Origin: Niabella soli DSM 19437
GTDB lineage: Bacteria > Bacteroidota > Bacteroidia > Chitinophagales > Chitinophagaceae
Assembly (NCBI RefSeq): GCF_000243115.2
Contig: NZ_CP007035.1
Coordinates: 620,001 to 684,000, forward strand
Direction: 5' to 3'
DNA length: 64,000 nt
A model generated the notes under the pieces. It ran no database searches and was not told the origin of the DNA. It saw nothing but the letters and a program-made list of their open reading frames with translations. A program made the translations under genes and the position numbers. Of this stretch, positions 8,569-17,906 are shown one piece after another. Numbering within the stretch: position 1 is the first letter of the stretch; each line of letters begins with the position of its first letter.

Positions 8569-11049
8569 ATGAGAAAATATGGGTTATTTATTCTTGCTGT
8601 TGTTTTTATTTGTTTTAATGTAAAAGCCGGTACTGTTGACTCTGCGTATCTTTTTGCCTATGCAACAAAAGCAAATGAAGGCAGAAGCGGGTTGCATTTC
8701 GCCTGGAGCCGGGATAAAGCGCACTGGCAGGCGATAGGGCAGGAGTACGGCTTTTTAAAATCGGATTATGGCCGCTGGGGAAGCGAAAAACGCATGATCA
8801 ACCCCGTACTTTTTTTTGATAAGGATCATCGCTGGCATTGTGTATGGAGTCTCAACAATAAAGACGGTGCCATCGCTTATACGGAGTCTGAAGACCTGCT
8901 GCATTGGAAGCCTCAGTCTTATTACGTGAATGAAAAGGAGTTGGTATATGTGAGTGCGGGGAAGTTAAAAGTGCAGCGGAGTAAATGGCAACAGGTGACC
9001 ATCGCAGAAAAGGCTGAAACCGGCAGCCTGGTAAAACTACCCTGGTCGCTTATTGACGGGTTAATCAAACAGGTAGCCTTCTCAAAACACCGTAACCAGC
9101 TATGGGCAGAAACTACCGGAGAAGATCCGGTTCGTTTTGCGTCCTTAAAACCGGTTGCGATTACTGTGCATCCGGATTTTTCCAAAACCAAAAAGATCAG
9201 TAACCTGCTGTTTGGTGCCTTCTTCGAGGACATTAATTATGCGGCGGACGGCGGGCTGTATGCAGAGTTGATCCAGAACAGGGATTTTGAATATGATCCC
9301 GCGGATAAAGAGGGGAAAGATGCCGGCTGGAACAATAAAAAAGCCTGGAGCACTTCAGGAGACGGTATTGGTTTTACAATAGACAGTCTTGCGCCCATTC
9401 ATCCAAATAACAAACATTACGCCGTACTCAGCATCAGCAAACCCGGCGCCAGCCTGATCAACGGAGGTTTTGATGGTATTGCGTTGAAAGCAGGCGCAAA
9501 ATATAAGGTGTCTTTATTTGCACGGATACTGACCGGCGGCAAAGGAACTATAACGGTGCGACTTACGGATGGAAGAGGAACCGTTTACGGAGCAGCAGTT
9601 ATAAACGCGCTCACCACTTCATGGCAAAAATCGGATGCAGTGATAACAGTAAATGAATCGATCTCCAACGCCCGGCTGGAGATCATTCCAATGATCAATG
9701 GGGTCCTTGCGCTGGACATGATCTCGCTTTTTCCACAGCAAACATTTAAAGGACGCACCAATGGTATGCGTGCCGATCTGGCGCAAACGATCGCTGAGCT
9801 GCATCCGCGGTTTATCCGCTTCCCCGGTGGTTGTGTGGCACATGGCGACGGTATTGGGAATATCTATCACTGGAAAAATACGATCGGTCCGCTGGAGTCC
9901 CGCAAACCGCAACGCAATCTTTGGGGCTACCATCAAAGTATGGGATTGGGTTATTATGAGTATTTCCAGTTTTGCGAAGATATAGGCGCTGCGCCGCTTC
10001 CGGTAGTAGCTGCAGGCGTGCCCTGTCAGAATTCAGGAAAGCATGGGCATCCCCTGGGCGGCCAGCAGTGTGGTATTCCCTTGTCGGATATGAATGATTA
10101 CATTCAGGAAATACTGGATTTGGTGGAATGGGCTAATGGCGCGGCTACTACCAAATGGGGCAAACTGAGGGCCGCTGCAGGGCATCCGGAGCCTTTCAGT
10201 TTAAAATATATCGGCATTGGTAATGAGGACCTGATCTCTGAGGTGTTTAAAGAGCGGTTCAGGATGATCTATAACGCGGTAAAAAAGAAATACCCGGAGA
10301 TCACGGTAATCGGAACCGTAGGTCCTTTTTTTGAAGGATCAGATTATAGCGAAGGCTGGAAGTTTGCTACGCAACTAAAAGTGCCGATGGTAGATGAGCA
10401 TTATTATGTTCCCCCGGGCTGGTTTATTTATAACCAGGATTTTTACGACAAATATGATCGCGCCAAATCGAAAGTATACGTGGGTGAATATGCTGCACAT
10501 TTGCCCGGAAGACCCAGCAACCTTGAGACGGCTTTGGCTGAGGCGGTGCATCTTACGGCCCTGGAACGCAATGGTGACGTGGTGCATATGTCGTCCTACG
10601 CCCCCTTACTGGCTAAAGAAGGGCATACGCAATGGCGGCCCGACCTGATCTATTTCAATAATACGGAGATAAAGCCCACCACGGATTATTATGTGCAGCA
10701 ACTTTTTGGACAGAACGCAGGAGATGAATACATTCCTGGCAATATCGTCTGCTCCGATAATGATCCCAGGGTGAAAAACAGAATTGCCTTGTCGATCGTC
10801 AAAGATTCAGCAACCAATGATGTGGTCATAAAGCTCGTGAACCTGCTGCCCGTAAGGGTTACAGCTTCGCTTGATCTTGATTCTTTCAAAGTTGCTACCA
10901 GCGCGGTTACAAAAATAATACTGGCAGGCCGGCCGGACGCCGGTGAGCTGAAACCGGATCGAACACAAGGCTTGTCTTTAAAAGATATTGAAAAAATAAT
11001 TCTTTCACCGTATTCTTTTACGGTGCTGCGGATAAGCGGGAAAAGATAA
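8569..11049 (+). CDS. GH51 arabinofuranosidase with a GH43-like N-terminal module
   Basis: An 826-residue secreted protein (signal peptide 1-20). Residues about 23-195 resemble the first blades of a GH43 propeller (SAYLFAYATKANEGRSGLHFAWSRD, then AYTESEDLLHWKP), but the RDP motif that carries the GH43 base reads MINP (77-80) and no further catalytic motif is visible. The module is therefore probably non-catalytic. A complete GH51 enzyme follows: N-terminal strand from about 205 (FGAFFEDINYAADGG), CBM4/9-like sandwich (about 260-388), TIM barrel (about 395-690) and C-terminal sandwich. The acid/base is E553 in GIGNEDLI and the nucleophile E640 in VYVGEYAAH. It is the last gene of the unit begun at 4425. 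Likely role: arabinofuranose removal, with the GH43-derived part binding the substrate or packing on the barrel. Confidence 0.87.
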   Translation: MRKYGLFILAVVFICFNVKAGTVDSAYLFAYATKANEGRSGLHFAWSRDKAHWQAIGQEYGFLKSDYGRWGSEKRMINPVLFFDKDHRWHCVWSLNNKDGAIAYTESEDLLHWKPQSYYVNEKELVYVSAGKLKVQRSKWQQVTIAEKAETGSLVKLPWSLIDGLIKQVAFSKHRNQLWAETTGEDPVRFASLKPVAITVHPDFSKTKKISNLLFGAFFEDINYAADGGLYAELIQNRDFEYDPADKEGKDAGWNNKKAWSTSGDGIGFTIDSLAPIHPNNKHYAVLSISKPGASLINGGFDGIALKAGAKYKVSLFARILTGGKGTITVRLTDGRGTVYGAAVINALTTSWQKSDAVITVNESISNARLEIIPMINGVLALDMISLFPQQTFKGRTNGMRADLAQTIAELHPRFIRFPGGCVAHGDGIGNIYHWKNTIGPLESRKPQRNLWGYHQSMGLGYYEYFQFCEDIGAAPLPVVAAGVPCQNSGKHGHPLGGQQCGIPLSDMNDYIQEILDLVEWANGAATTKWGKLRAAAGHPEPFSLKYIGIGNEDLISEVFKERFRMIYNAVKKKYPEITVIGTVGPFFEGSDYSEGWKFATQLKVPMVDEHYYVPPGWFIYNQDFYDKYDRAKSKVYVGEYAAHLPGRPSNLETALAEAVHLTALERNGDVVHMSSYAPLLAKEGHTQWRPDLIYFNNTEIKPTTDYYVQQLFGQNAGDEYIPGNIVCSDNDPRVKNRIALSIVKDSATNDVVIKLVNLLPVRVTASLDLDSFKVATSAVTKIILAGRPDAGELKPDRTQGLSLKDIEKIILSPYSFTVLRISGKR

Positions 11050-11173
11050 TGCCCCACGTAATATAAACCATAAAGAAGCTGAGAATATTAAGAAAAAAAC
11101 AGCGGTGCAGGGCCGTAGCCTGTTATTAAGATTTTCTAAGTAACTTGAATGTTATTTAAGACAGGATATTATT

Positions 11174-12730
11174 ATGACAGGCATTTATATTTTAATTGGA
11201 GGAGCGATTGGTGCCCTTGCGGGATATTTTATTGCAAGATGGAATTTGCTGGCGGCCTTTGTTCCCAAACAGGAAACAGACCAGCTAAGGGAACAGATCC
11301 GTTTGCTGGAACAGGAAAATGCAGCGCGTTTGCCAAAAGAAGAAATTGAAAGGAACTATGTACACCGGGAGCTTGCCGGACATTATCTTACAAACATACA
11401 GGAGCTGCAGGAGCGGTTAAAAGACGCAGAATGGGCCGGGCGGCAGCAGCAGGAAGAACTGCTGCGATTGACGCGCGAGTCGGAACAAAAAGTGCCTAAA
11501 TCGATAGCAGCGCAAAAGGATCAGGAGCTTTTGCAGCTACAGACGGCACTTACTGCTGCCAATGCAAAAGAAACGGCACTTAATGAAAAGCTGGAATTAT
11601 TTCATAAGGAGCTGGACAAACTGCACCAGTTTTCGCAGGAACGTTTTAAAACATTGGCCACCGAAATCCTCGAACAAAAAAAGCAGGTCTTTATTAGTGA
11701 AAATAAAAAAGAAATAGCTTCGATACTCGACCCCTTAAAGACAGATCTGCACCAGTTTAAAGAAAAAATAGAGGCAACGAGGAAAGAAGATATCCAGGAC
11801 CTTACCTCGTTAAAAAAAGAAATAGATTCTTTACAGCAGTTAAATGTTCAATTAAGTGATGATGCTAAAAACCTGGCTACCGCTTTAAAGGCGGAAGTGA
11901 AAATGCAGGGGAGTTGGGGAGAAGACCGCCTGAATATGATCCTGGAAGCGGAAGGCCTGCAAAAATACATCGATTATACGCGGGAAGAGGTGTTGCTGGA
12001 CCAGGAGGAAGACCGGGTACGCCGGCCCGATTTTATCTTAAAGCTTCCCAACGGCCGGCACCTTGTTATAGACAGCAAAGTGTCGCTGACTGCCTATGTG
12101 AATTATTTCAATGCCGGGGATACAGAACAAAAACAACAGTTTTTAAAACAACATCTCAAAAGTGTTGCAGATCATATCGAACATCTCGCCAGCAAAAATT
12201 ACCAGTCATTGGCGGGATTAAATACACCCGACTATGTGTTTCTGTTTACACCGGTGGAATCAGCGCTCACGCTGGCATTGAACCAGAGTCCGGATCTGTT
12301 CAGTCAGGCATTAAAGAGAAAGATCGTGCTTATAACGCCAACGACGTTGGTTGCTACGCTCAAAATTGTAAAATTGCTTTGGCAAAAAGAACTCCAGGTG
12401 AAAAACGTGGAAGAGCTGTTTCGTCAGTGCGGGGAACTCTACGATAAGTTTGCCCGTTTTGTAGATGAAATGGATCGTATGGAAGACGCGCTGCTGCAGG
12501 CTTCCCGCGCCCATCGTGATGCCATGAATCACCTGAAGGACGGAGCGAGAAAAGGGCATACGATTATGGGCCGCTTTGAAAAGATCAAAAACCTGGGGGC
12601 GCGTACCAACAGGCAGCTTCCTGAAAAATATCTGAAAGAACTGGAAGGGCTTCCCGATGCAGATACAGCACCCGCCCGCACTTCCCCAAACGGTAAAGCA
12701 GCACCGGAAGAGGACGATTTAAAAGCCTGA
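11174..12730 (+). CDS. rmuC: DNA recombination protein RmuC homologue
   Basis: A 518-residue protein with one N-terminal membrane segment (about residues 4-20), a long coiled coil (about 32-240) and the RmuC domain (about 243-460). The domain shows GSWGEDRLNMILE (246-258), RRPDFIL (283-289) and DSKVSLTAYVNY (300-311), which match the nuclease-like core of the family. In E. coli RmuC limits inversions at short inverted repeats; the exact biochemical activity is not settled. It is in the same direction as the preceding sugar locus but is separated by 124 bases and is not functionally linked to it. The C-terminal tail is low in complexity and acidic. Confidence 0.9.
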   Translation: MTGIYILIGGAIGALAGYFIARWNLLAAFVPKQETDQLREQIRLLEQENAARLPKEEIERNYVHRELAGHYLTNIQELQERLKDAEWAGRQQQEELLRLTRESEQKVPKSIAAQKDQELLQLQTALTAANAKETALNEKLELFHKELDKLHQFSQERFKTLATEILEQKKQVFISENKKEIASILDPLKTDLHQFKEKIEATRKEDIQDLTSLKKEIDSLQQLNVQLSDDAKNLATALKAEVKMQGSWGEDRLNMILEAEGLQKYIDYTREEVLLDQEEDRVRRPDFILKLPNGRHLVIDSKVSLTAYVNYFNAGDTEQKQQFLKQHLKSVADHIEHLASKNYQSLAGLNTPDYVFLFTPVESALTLALNQSPDLFSQALKRKIVLITPTTLVATLKIVKLLWQKELQVKNVEELFRQCGELYDKFARFVDEMDRMEDALLQASRAHRDAMNHLKDGARKGHTIMGRFEKIKNLGARTNRQLPEKYLKELEGLPDADTAPARTSPNGKAAPEEDDLKA

Positions 12731-12957
12731 TTACCGATAAAAAGCAGTAAGTTTATCTTATGGTTATACTTAAACGATTAAACTGAAGGTTCTCGCCCTC
12801 GTTTTCGACACAAAAGTGTAGTATATGAAAAGTAATCTTTCAAAAAGATGCTTTTTGAACCGGATTAATTAATATTGTGACCAGAAATATCAAAACTTAA
12901 GGAAAAAGAGTTGTTTAGGAGCCGATAGCTTTAAATAACAATACAATCGATCGTTTT

Positions 12958-14904
12958 TTGAAAGCTGCCGATATATATAAAGTTATAGTTGAGAATAGCC
13001 GCGACGGGATCGCTGTTATTGATAACGCCACTGGATTTTTTATTGAGGCGAACAAGACTTTTTGTGCCATTACCGACAAGGAAAAGAATTTTCTTTTGTC
13101 TGGTAAAACTGTTTCCAGTATTCTTCCGGATTCAGTGCCTGAGGCCGATTATAAGGCGTATCAAAAAGTGCTTGCAGGTAACGCGGATCTTTTTTTGCGC
13201 TACTATCACTTTCAACAAAGCACCGGTGGCGCATTATATTTAAAAGTGCAGGTAACCCGTGTTGCTGCAAAGGGTGAGGGGTGTTCGGTGCTCCTTTTAG
13301 AGGATATTACCGAATCAAGCTATTCGAATAAAAAATGGAAAGAATCAGAGCTGCATTTCCGGCATCTTTTTGAATCTTCCCCGGTGGGATTATGGGAAGA
13401 AGACTTTTCGGCAGCGGCAACCTACCTGGAATCGCTAAAGCTGATCGGACTTCCACGGGCCGAAGCCCAAACCTTCCTGGAACAACATCCCGATGTGATA
13501 CTGCAATGCATGTCCCTCGTAAAAATTGTCGATGTGAATCAGGTAGTGCTGGAACAATACCGGGTTACGGATAAAGCTCATTTTCTGAAGCATGCCTCCG
13601 AGATCATTTTTACGGAAGAAAGCGTGGTGGCGGCGAAGAGTTTCCTCGCTGCAATTTGTTCCAATGCGGATGCAGATATGTTTGAAGTGGCGGGAACTGC
13701 GGTTACGGGGGAGAAGATTTATTTGCAGTTAAAATGGAATGTGACGCCCGGTACGGGAGAATATAAATATAAACGGGTTATTCTGGCAAGCATTGATATT
13801 ACAGAAAGTAAGAAGACTCAAAAAGCGCTGGAACAGGCTTCGGCGCGGCTGGAGACCATTGTGGATACGATCGACGGGATCGTTTGGACGGCTCATCCGG
13901 AAACGCTTAACCTTAATTTTATCAGTAAAAGTGTGCAGGACATCACCGGTTACTCCAGCGACCAGTTTCTCGGCAGGGAAATGTATAAATTCAACTTTGA
14001 CTTTTATGCGGATCAGAAACAGATGGACCGTTTCCGCAGGAAAATCATGAAGGGGATTCCGGGGACGCTTGAATATCCCATTAAAACAAAAAGTGGCGAA
14101 GAGAAATGGCTCCAGGTTAACGTCAGTTTTATAAAGGAAGGTGAAGCGGTTCAGCTAATACTGGGAATTGTTATTGATATAACGATGCTCAAAAAATCCA
14201 AGAATGAGCTGAATCAATCGATGAAGGTCCTTTCTGACCAAAACAAACGACTGCTGAATTTTTCATACATTGTTTCCCATAACCTGCGCTCGCATTCAAG
14301 TAATATTCTTTCGCTTTGCGAGCTCATTAACCATACAAAAGACGCGGAGGAAAAGGAAGGGCTTATCCGTTTGCTGGGGGAAGTGGCAAAATTGCTGCAT
14401 AATACCATGGAGGGATTAAACGAGGTAGCGGGCATCCAGTCATCAGTAGCTATACCAAAGGAAGCGTTAAATTTGCGTGATTATATCGACAATTGCTATT
14501 ATGTATTATCCGATCGGATCACCCTGAAAAAAATTCGGTTTATAAATAATGTAGCGCCCTCCGTGATGGTAAGTTATAACCGGGCCTACCTTGAAAGTGT
14601 CCTTCAAAACGTTATCGCTAATGCTATTAAGTTCAGTCATCCCGACCGGGTTCCCGAAATTAGTCTGGATTTTTATAATACAGGCAAGGAAAAGCTATTG
14701 GCAATTACGGACAATGGCATAGGTATTGATCTTAAAAAAAAGGGAAAACGGTTGTTCAGTTTGTTTAAAAATTTTTCGGTGGATGAAAAATCCAGGGGAA
14801 TTGGGTTGTATATTGTGAAAAACCAGGTGGAAGCGATGGGAGGAAACGTAACCGTGGAAAGTAAACCAGGAGAAGGAAGCTGTTTTAAAATTTTTTTTAA
14901 ATAA
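12958..14904 (+). CDS. PAS-domain sensor histidine kinase (cytosolic)
   Basis: A 648-residue protein with three PAS-like regions (about 3-118, 130-285, 295-412), a short coiled linker, a dimerisation/phosphoacceptor helix with H441 (SYIVSHNLRSHSSN) and a HATPase domain. The latter shows the N box NVIANAIKFSH, the G1 box ITDNGIGID and the G2 box RGIGLYIVKNQ. No membrane segment is seen, so it should sense an intracellular signal. No ATG is available: an in-frame TAG lies at 12916-12918 and the first PAS helix begins at once, so TTG 12958 is the best start. It ends 5 bases before a receiver-only response regulator, with which it surely pairs. The 227-base gap upstream carries a small palindrome (ATCTTT-CAA-AAAGAT). 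Confidence 0.88.
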   Translation: MKAADIYKVIVENSRDGIAVIDNATGFFIEANKTFCAITDKEKNFLLSGKTVSSILPDSVPEADYKAYQKVLAGNADLFLRYYHFQQSTGGALYLKVQVTRVAAKGEGCSVLLLEDITESSYSNKKWKESELHFRHLFESSPVGLWEEDFSAAATYLESLKLIGLPRAEAQTFLEQHPDVILQCMSLVKIVDVNQVVLEQYRVTDKAHFLKHASEIIFTEESVVAAKSFLAAICSNADADMFEVAGTAVTGEKIYLQLKWNVTPGTGEYKYKRVILASIDITESKKTQKALEQASARLETIVDTIDGIVWTAHPETLNLNFISKSVQDITGYSSDQFLGREMYKFNFDFYADQKQMDRFRRKIMKGIPGTLEYPIKTKSGEEKWLQVNVSFIKEGEAVQLILGIVIDITMLKKSKNELNQSMKVLSDQNKRLLNFSYIVSHNLRSHSSNILSLCELINHTKDAEEKEGLIRLLGEVAKLLHNTMEGLNEVAGIQSSVAIPKEALNLRDYIDNCYYVLSDRITLKKIRFINNVAPSVMVSYNRAYLESVLQNVIANAIKFSHPDRVPEISLDFYNTGKEKLLAITDNGIGIDLKKKGKRLFSLFKNFSVDEKSRGIGLYIVKNQVEAMGGNVTVESKPGEGSCFKIFFK

Positions 14905-14909
14905 GGCAA

Positions 14910-15290
14910 ATGAAAGTGTTTGTTGTAGATGATGATCCTGTATATAAGCTGATTGTGCAGAGAATGTTCAGCGAGATCGGCAATGGTCTTTCGATAAGTT
15001 TTTTCAGCGATGGAAAAGAAGCGATGGACGTGTTGGAAGAAGGGGGCGATGGCGCTTTCCCGGATATTATAATGCTTGATATCGAAATGCCCGAGATGGA
15101 TGGCTGGGCATTTATGGATGCTTTCCGCAGGTTGCCGGCGGCTGCCAGGGCCACTACGAAAATCTATATCATTACCTCTTCAATAGCAAATGAAGATATC
15201 CAAAGAGCCAGTCAGTATCCCGAAATTATTAATTATATCCCCAAGCCGGTAACTCAGAAAATACTGAAGCGCATCATCGGTCAATCGTAA
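14910..15290 (+). CDS. Single-domain response regulator (CheY-like)
   Basis: A 126-residue receiver domain with nothing attached. The acidic pocket is D7-D9 (VVDDDP), the phosphorylation site D57 (IMLDIEMPEMDG), the switch residue in IITSS (89-91) and the conserved lysine K112 (PKPV). It directly follows the PAS histidine kinase with a 5-base gap and is almost certainly its target. The lack of an output domain means that the signal must go on through protein contact or phosphotransfer to another partner not present here. Confidence 0.92.
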   Translation: MKVFVVDDDPVYKLIVQRMFSEIGNGLSISFFSDGKEAMDVLEEGGDGAFPDIIMLDIEMPEMDGWAFMDAFRRLPAAARATTKIYIITSSIANEDIQRASQYPEIINYIPKPVTQKILKRIIGQS

Positions 15291-15372
15291 AGCCAGGGAC
15301 TTATATTCCAATCATTGGCAAGTGCTCATCGGTTGTCAAACCTGTAACCCATAATCCGCAACCAGCATCCGT

Positions 15373-16215
15373 TTACATATGCAATACCAGCAGGGGAAGG
15401 TTGCAGCGCCATGCCAGGCTCTTGGTAACGCTTTTATGAAAAAGGCCGGCAATGAACCCCCGCATTTTGTGAATGGAGATAACAAGGGCAGGCGTGTTGG
15501 AATCAGCATAATTATTAATGGCTGTGGGCAGATCCTCCACCTCCTTAATTATATGAACCTGGCAATTATAATTTTGCAACTGTATTTGTAATGCTGTGGC
15601 GTTGCGGGATTCCTTTTCATTCAACTCTCCTTTTAAGCAGCGATGGATGGCAGTTACCTTGCCATTAAAACGATGCAAAAATTTATGCAGTTTAATTTGA
15701 ATGGATTGCGTCAGCGGTTCGCGGAAGGGTGCAGCAAGGATAACATTTTGCGGAACAGCAATGGATACACATTTTGGGAGCAATAATACAGGATAATTGA
15801 TCTGGTCCACGGCTTTTTGAATGGTGCTTCCCAGGAAAAGCGCTTCCAGGTTGTCCTGGGGCTTAACGCCGATGATCACCATATCAATACCTTCCTCTTT
15901 ACAAACCTGGTTCACGGCATTGGGCAGGGCATCGTTAATAATAAGCGGAACCAGTGAAGTGGTGTCGTGTAGCTGAACCGAAATACGCTGTTGCAGCAAT
16001 TTGAAGGATTCAATGCGGGATTGTTCCAGCTCATCTGCTTCCTGCATGGATAATGCCAGTGAACCGGCTTCTCCCGAATCATATACCGGCACATTTTCGT
16101 AAGTGTTCAGCAGGAAAAGATGTTCTATATTCAGTTTGTTGGCCAGATTACAGGCATAATCAACCGCGTGATCGGCTATTGCTGAAAAGTCAGTAACAAC
16201 TAGTACTCTTCTCAT
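15373..16215 (-). CDS. Universal stress protein with two UspA domains
   Basis: A 280-residue protein read from ATG at 16215 (MRRVLVVTDFSAIADHAVDYA). A longer frame upstream to 16377 is open but is rich in unlikely residues and lies in repeat sequence. The first UspA domain covers about 1-145, with VIIGVKPQ and LFLGSTIQKAVDQINYPVLLLP forming the phosphate-loop-like end. The second (about 150-280) is degenerate at that loop (GLFHKSVTKSLAWRCNLPLLVL). Tandem Usp proteins of this size are common in Bacteroidota and respond to stress or nucleotide binding; the exact role is unknown. It is transcribed towards the two-component pair with only 82 bases between the convergent ends. Confidence 0.85.
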   Translation of the reverse strand: MRRVLVVTDFSAIADHAVDYACNLANKLNIEHLFLLNTYENVPVYDSGEAGSLALSMQEADELEQSRIESFKLLQQRISVQLHDTTSLVPLIINDALPNAVNQVCKEEGIDMVIIGVKPQDNLEALFLGSTIQKAVDQINYPVLLLPKCVSIAVPQNVILAAPFREPLTQSIQIKLHKFLHRFNGKVTAIHRCLKGELNEKESRNATALQIQLQNYNCQVHIIKEVEDLPTAINNYADSNTPALVISIHKMRGFIAGLFHKSVTKSLAWRCNLPLLVLHM

Positions 16216-16412
16216 ATTACACCATTTTATCCTCCGTAATTTACAAAATTTCCGATGGATAATAAAATAAAGTGTTGCCTCCGGTAAGAGCATAAATCTG
16301 GTGGCTGCCACAAATCCTCCAGAGGCGGACACAGTTCCATCGTTCTGCATTGCAGCATGATTTAAGGGTACAACCAAACTGATCCCGGCAGATCAGCGGG
16401 TCAAAGGTTGCC

Positions 16413-16500
16413 CGCATTCCGATAAATCGGAAGCAGACTTTCGCAGAAGAAGGAAGTATGATCTGCGCCGCGCCGTCGGCTCCCGATTTATCGGGATGCG
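16413..16500. repeat. Inverted pair of small palindromes
   Basis: CGCATTCCGATAAATCGG at 16413-16430 and CCGATTTATCGGGATGCG at 16483-16500 are inverted copies of each other with one mismatch, about 50 bases apart. Each also contains its own palindrome (TTCCGAT-AA-ATCGGAA and TCCCGAT-TT-ATCGGGA). The structure can form either two small hairpins or one long stem. Confidence 0.7.
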
Positions 16501-16700
16501 TGAATCTGCGGGGCCAAAAAAAACTTTTTTGTAATCTCTTATCCATCTTCCTTAAACGATTAATTTATGCTGTGCCTATATTGCTAAAAATCAGTTCAAT
16601 CGACTTTGTTGTACAGAATGCACGAATGAGGCATCTTGCCTGACTTTTCAGTGTTTCAGTGGCGGAAAAACAGCGGTTCTCTCATTCAGTCTCTTTGGCT

Positions 16701-16708
16701 TACATTTG
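16701..16708 (+). promoter_or_regulatory. Candidate -7 element of the dipeptide epimerase gene
   Basis: TACATTTG matches the Bacteroidota -7 consensus TAnnTTTG exactly. No clear TTTG lies at the -33 distance. Its position, 17 bases before GTG 16725, supports that codon as the start, because the GTG at 16659 would then lie upstream of the transcript. Confidence 0.4.
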
Positions 16709-16724
16709 CCAAAATCTTAAAGGA

Positions 16725-17753
16725 GTGCAGTTTAATTATTACCCGTTTCGTTTAAAATTCAGACATCCTTTTACTATTTCGAAAGGTACCAAAACGCATC
16801 AGCCCACGTTAATTGTAGAACTGGAGCATTTTGGTGTTAGGGGTTACGGCGAAGCTCCGGCTATAACGTATTATAATATAACGGTGGAAGAGATGATCCG
16901 CGACCTGGAGGCTAAGCGGCCCATGCTGGAAAAATTTGCATTTACAGAGCCGGACCGTTACTGGCATTTTTTGCACCATTTATTGCCCAATAATCCTTTC
17001 CTGGTATGTGCGCTGGATATGGCGGCCTGGGATATCTGGGGTAAACTGAACAATAAACCTCTGTACAAAATGTGGAACGGGGATATAACAAAAAACCCGC
17101 TGGGCGATTTTACCATCGGTATTGATACCGTTGATAAAATGGTAGCCAAGTTAAATGAGTTTCCCTGGCCCATTTATAAAGTGAAGGTAGGTACGGCGGA
17201 TGATATTGCGATCGTAAAAGCCCTAAGGGGGGCAACAGACGCCCCCTTGCGGGTAGATGCCAATGCCGGCTGGGAGTTGGAAACGGCCCTGCAGCTTATT
17301 CCTCAATTAAAAGAATTAGGAGTGGAGTATGTAGAGCAGCCCCTGGCGAGGGATAACTGGGAGGGGATGCAGGCGCTTTATAAAGAATCGGCATTGCCCC
17401 TGTACGCCGATGAGGCCTGCGTATTTGAATCTGATGTGGAAAAATGTGCCGGTTGTTTTCATGGTATCAATATCAAGTTAACCAAATGCAGCGGCATTAC
17501 GCCGGCATTGCGCATGATCGATAAAGCCCGGGAGCTGGGATTGAAAATTATGGTAGGTTGTATGAATGAAAGCACGGTAGGGTCCGCCGCTATTGCGCAA
17601 CTGGCGCCGTTTATTGATCACCTGGATGTGGATGGCCCTTTATTACAAACGGAAGATGTGGCTACAGGATTGGGGTTTGATTACGGGAAATTAATTTATA
17701 GTAACGAGCCGGGGCTGGGCATTACGTATACCGGTTTGTTTGAGAAAAAGTGA
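16725..17753 (+). CDS. Dipeptide epimerase (L-Ala-D/L-Glu epimerase type, enolase superfamily)
   Basis: Two-domain enolase-superfamily enzyme of about 342 residues. The N-terminal capping domain starts at FNYYPFRLKFRHPFTISKGT, where family members normally begin within a few residues; hence GTG 16725 is preferred over the in-frame GTG 16659. The barrel carries the catalytic lysine pair: KVKVG on one side and INIKLTKCSG on the other. The metal ligands are in RVDANAGW, VEQPL and YADEAC. Such enzymes epimerise L-Ala-D-Glu from murein peptides or related dipeptides. No peptide uptake or murein genes are adjacent, so the exact dipeptide remains open. The next gene (UbiD family) is 153 bases away. 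Confidence 0.85.
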   Translation: MQFNYYPFRLKFRHPFTISKGTKTHQPTLIVELEHFGVRGYGEAPAITYYNITVEEMIRDLEAKRPMLEKFAFTEPDRYWHFLHHLLPNNPFLVCALDMAAWDIWGKLNNKPLYKMWNGDITKNPLGDFTIGIDTVDKMVAKLNEFPWPIYKVKVGTADDIAIVKALRGATDAPLRVDANAGWELETALQLIPQLKELGVEYVEQPLARDNWEGMQALYKESALPLYADEACVFESDVEKCAGCFHGINIKLTKCSGITPALRMIDKARELGLKIMVGCMNESTVGSAAIAQLAPFIDHLDVDGPLLQTEDVATGLGFDYGKLIYSNEPGLGITYTGLFEKK

Positions 17754-17906
17754 AGGAGCAATGGTGAATGGTGTATTGTGAATAGGAAGTAGGAAGTTGC
17801 AAGTAGGGTGCAAACCCGCAAATACTCTGTGAACCGGAAACCTGAAACAGGCATTAAGCATCATGCGTTCAGCATTGAACCACAAACGATAAACGATAAA
17901 TAAGAG
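17754..17906. repeat. Word-repeat spacer
   Basis: A 153-base spacer built from near-repeated short words: aatggtgaatggtg, aggaagtaggaagttg and acgataaacgataa. The same vocabulary recurs in other spacers of the window (24755, 53330, 54590). No gene, hairpin or promoter could be supported in it. Confidence 0.5.

Larger units (their letters stand above)
16216..16724. other. Intergenic spacer with repeat debris
   Basis: No convincing gene. The segment separates the leftward Usp gene from the rightward epimerase gene. It contains the inverted palindrome pair at 16413-16500 (separate entry) and degenerate words such as cagatcagcggg and atctgcgccgcgcc that resemble the cagac/cgcagatt words near 24950. 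The last 30 bases hold the likely epimerase promoter. Confidence 0.6.

Noticed and set aside
16241-16643. Open frames in the Usp-epimerase spacer.
   Set aside because: They run through the palindrome pair and degenerate repeat words and have no family features.
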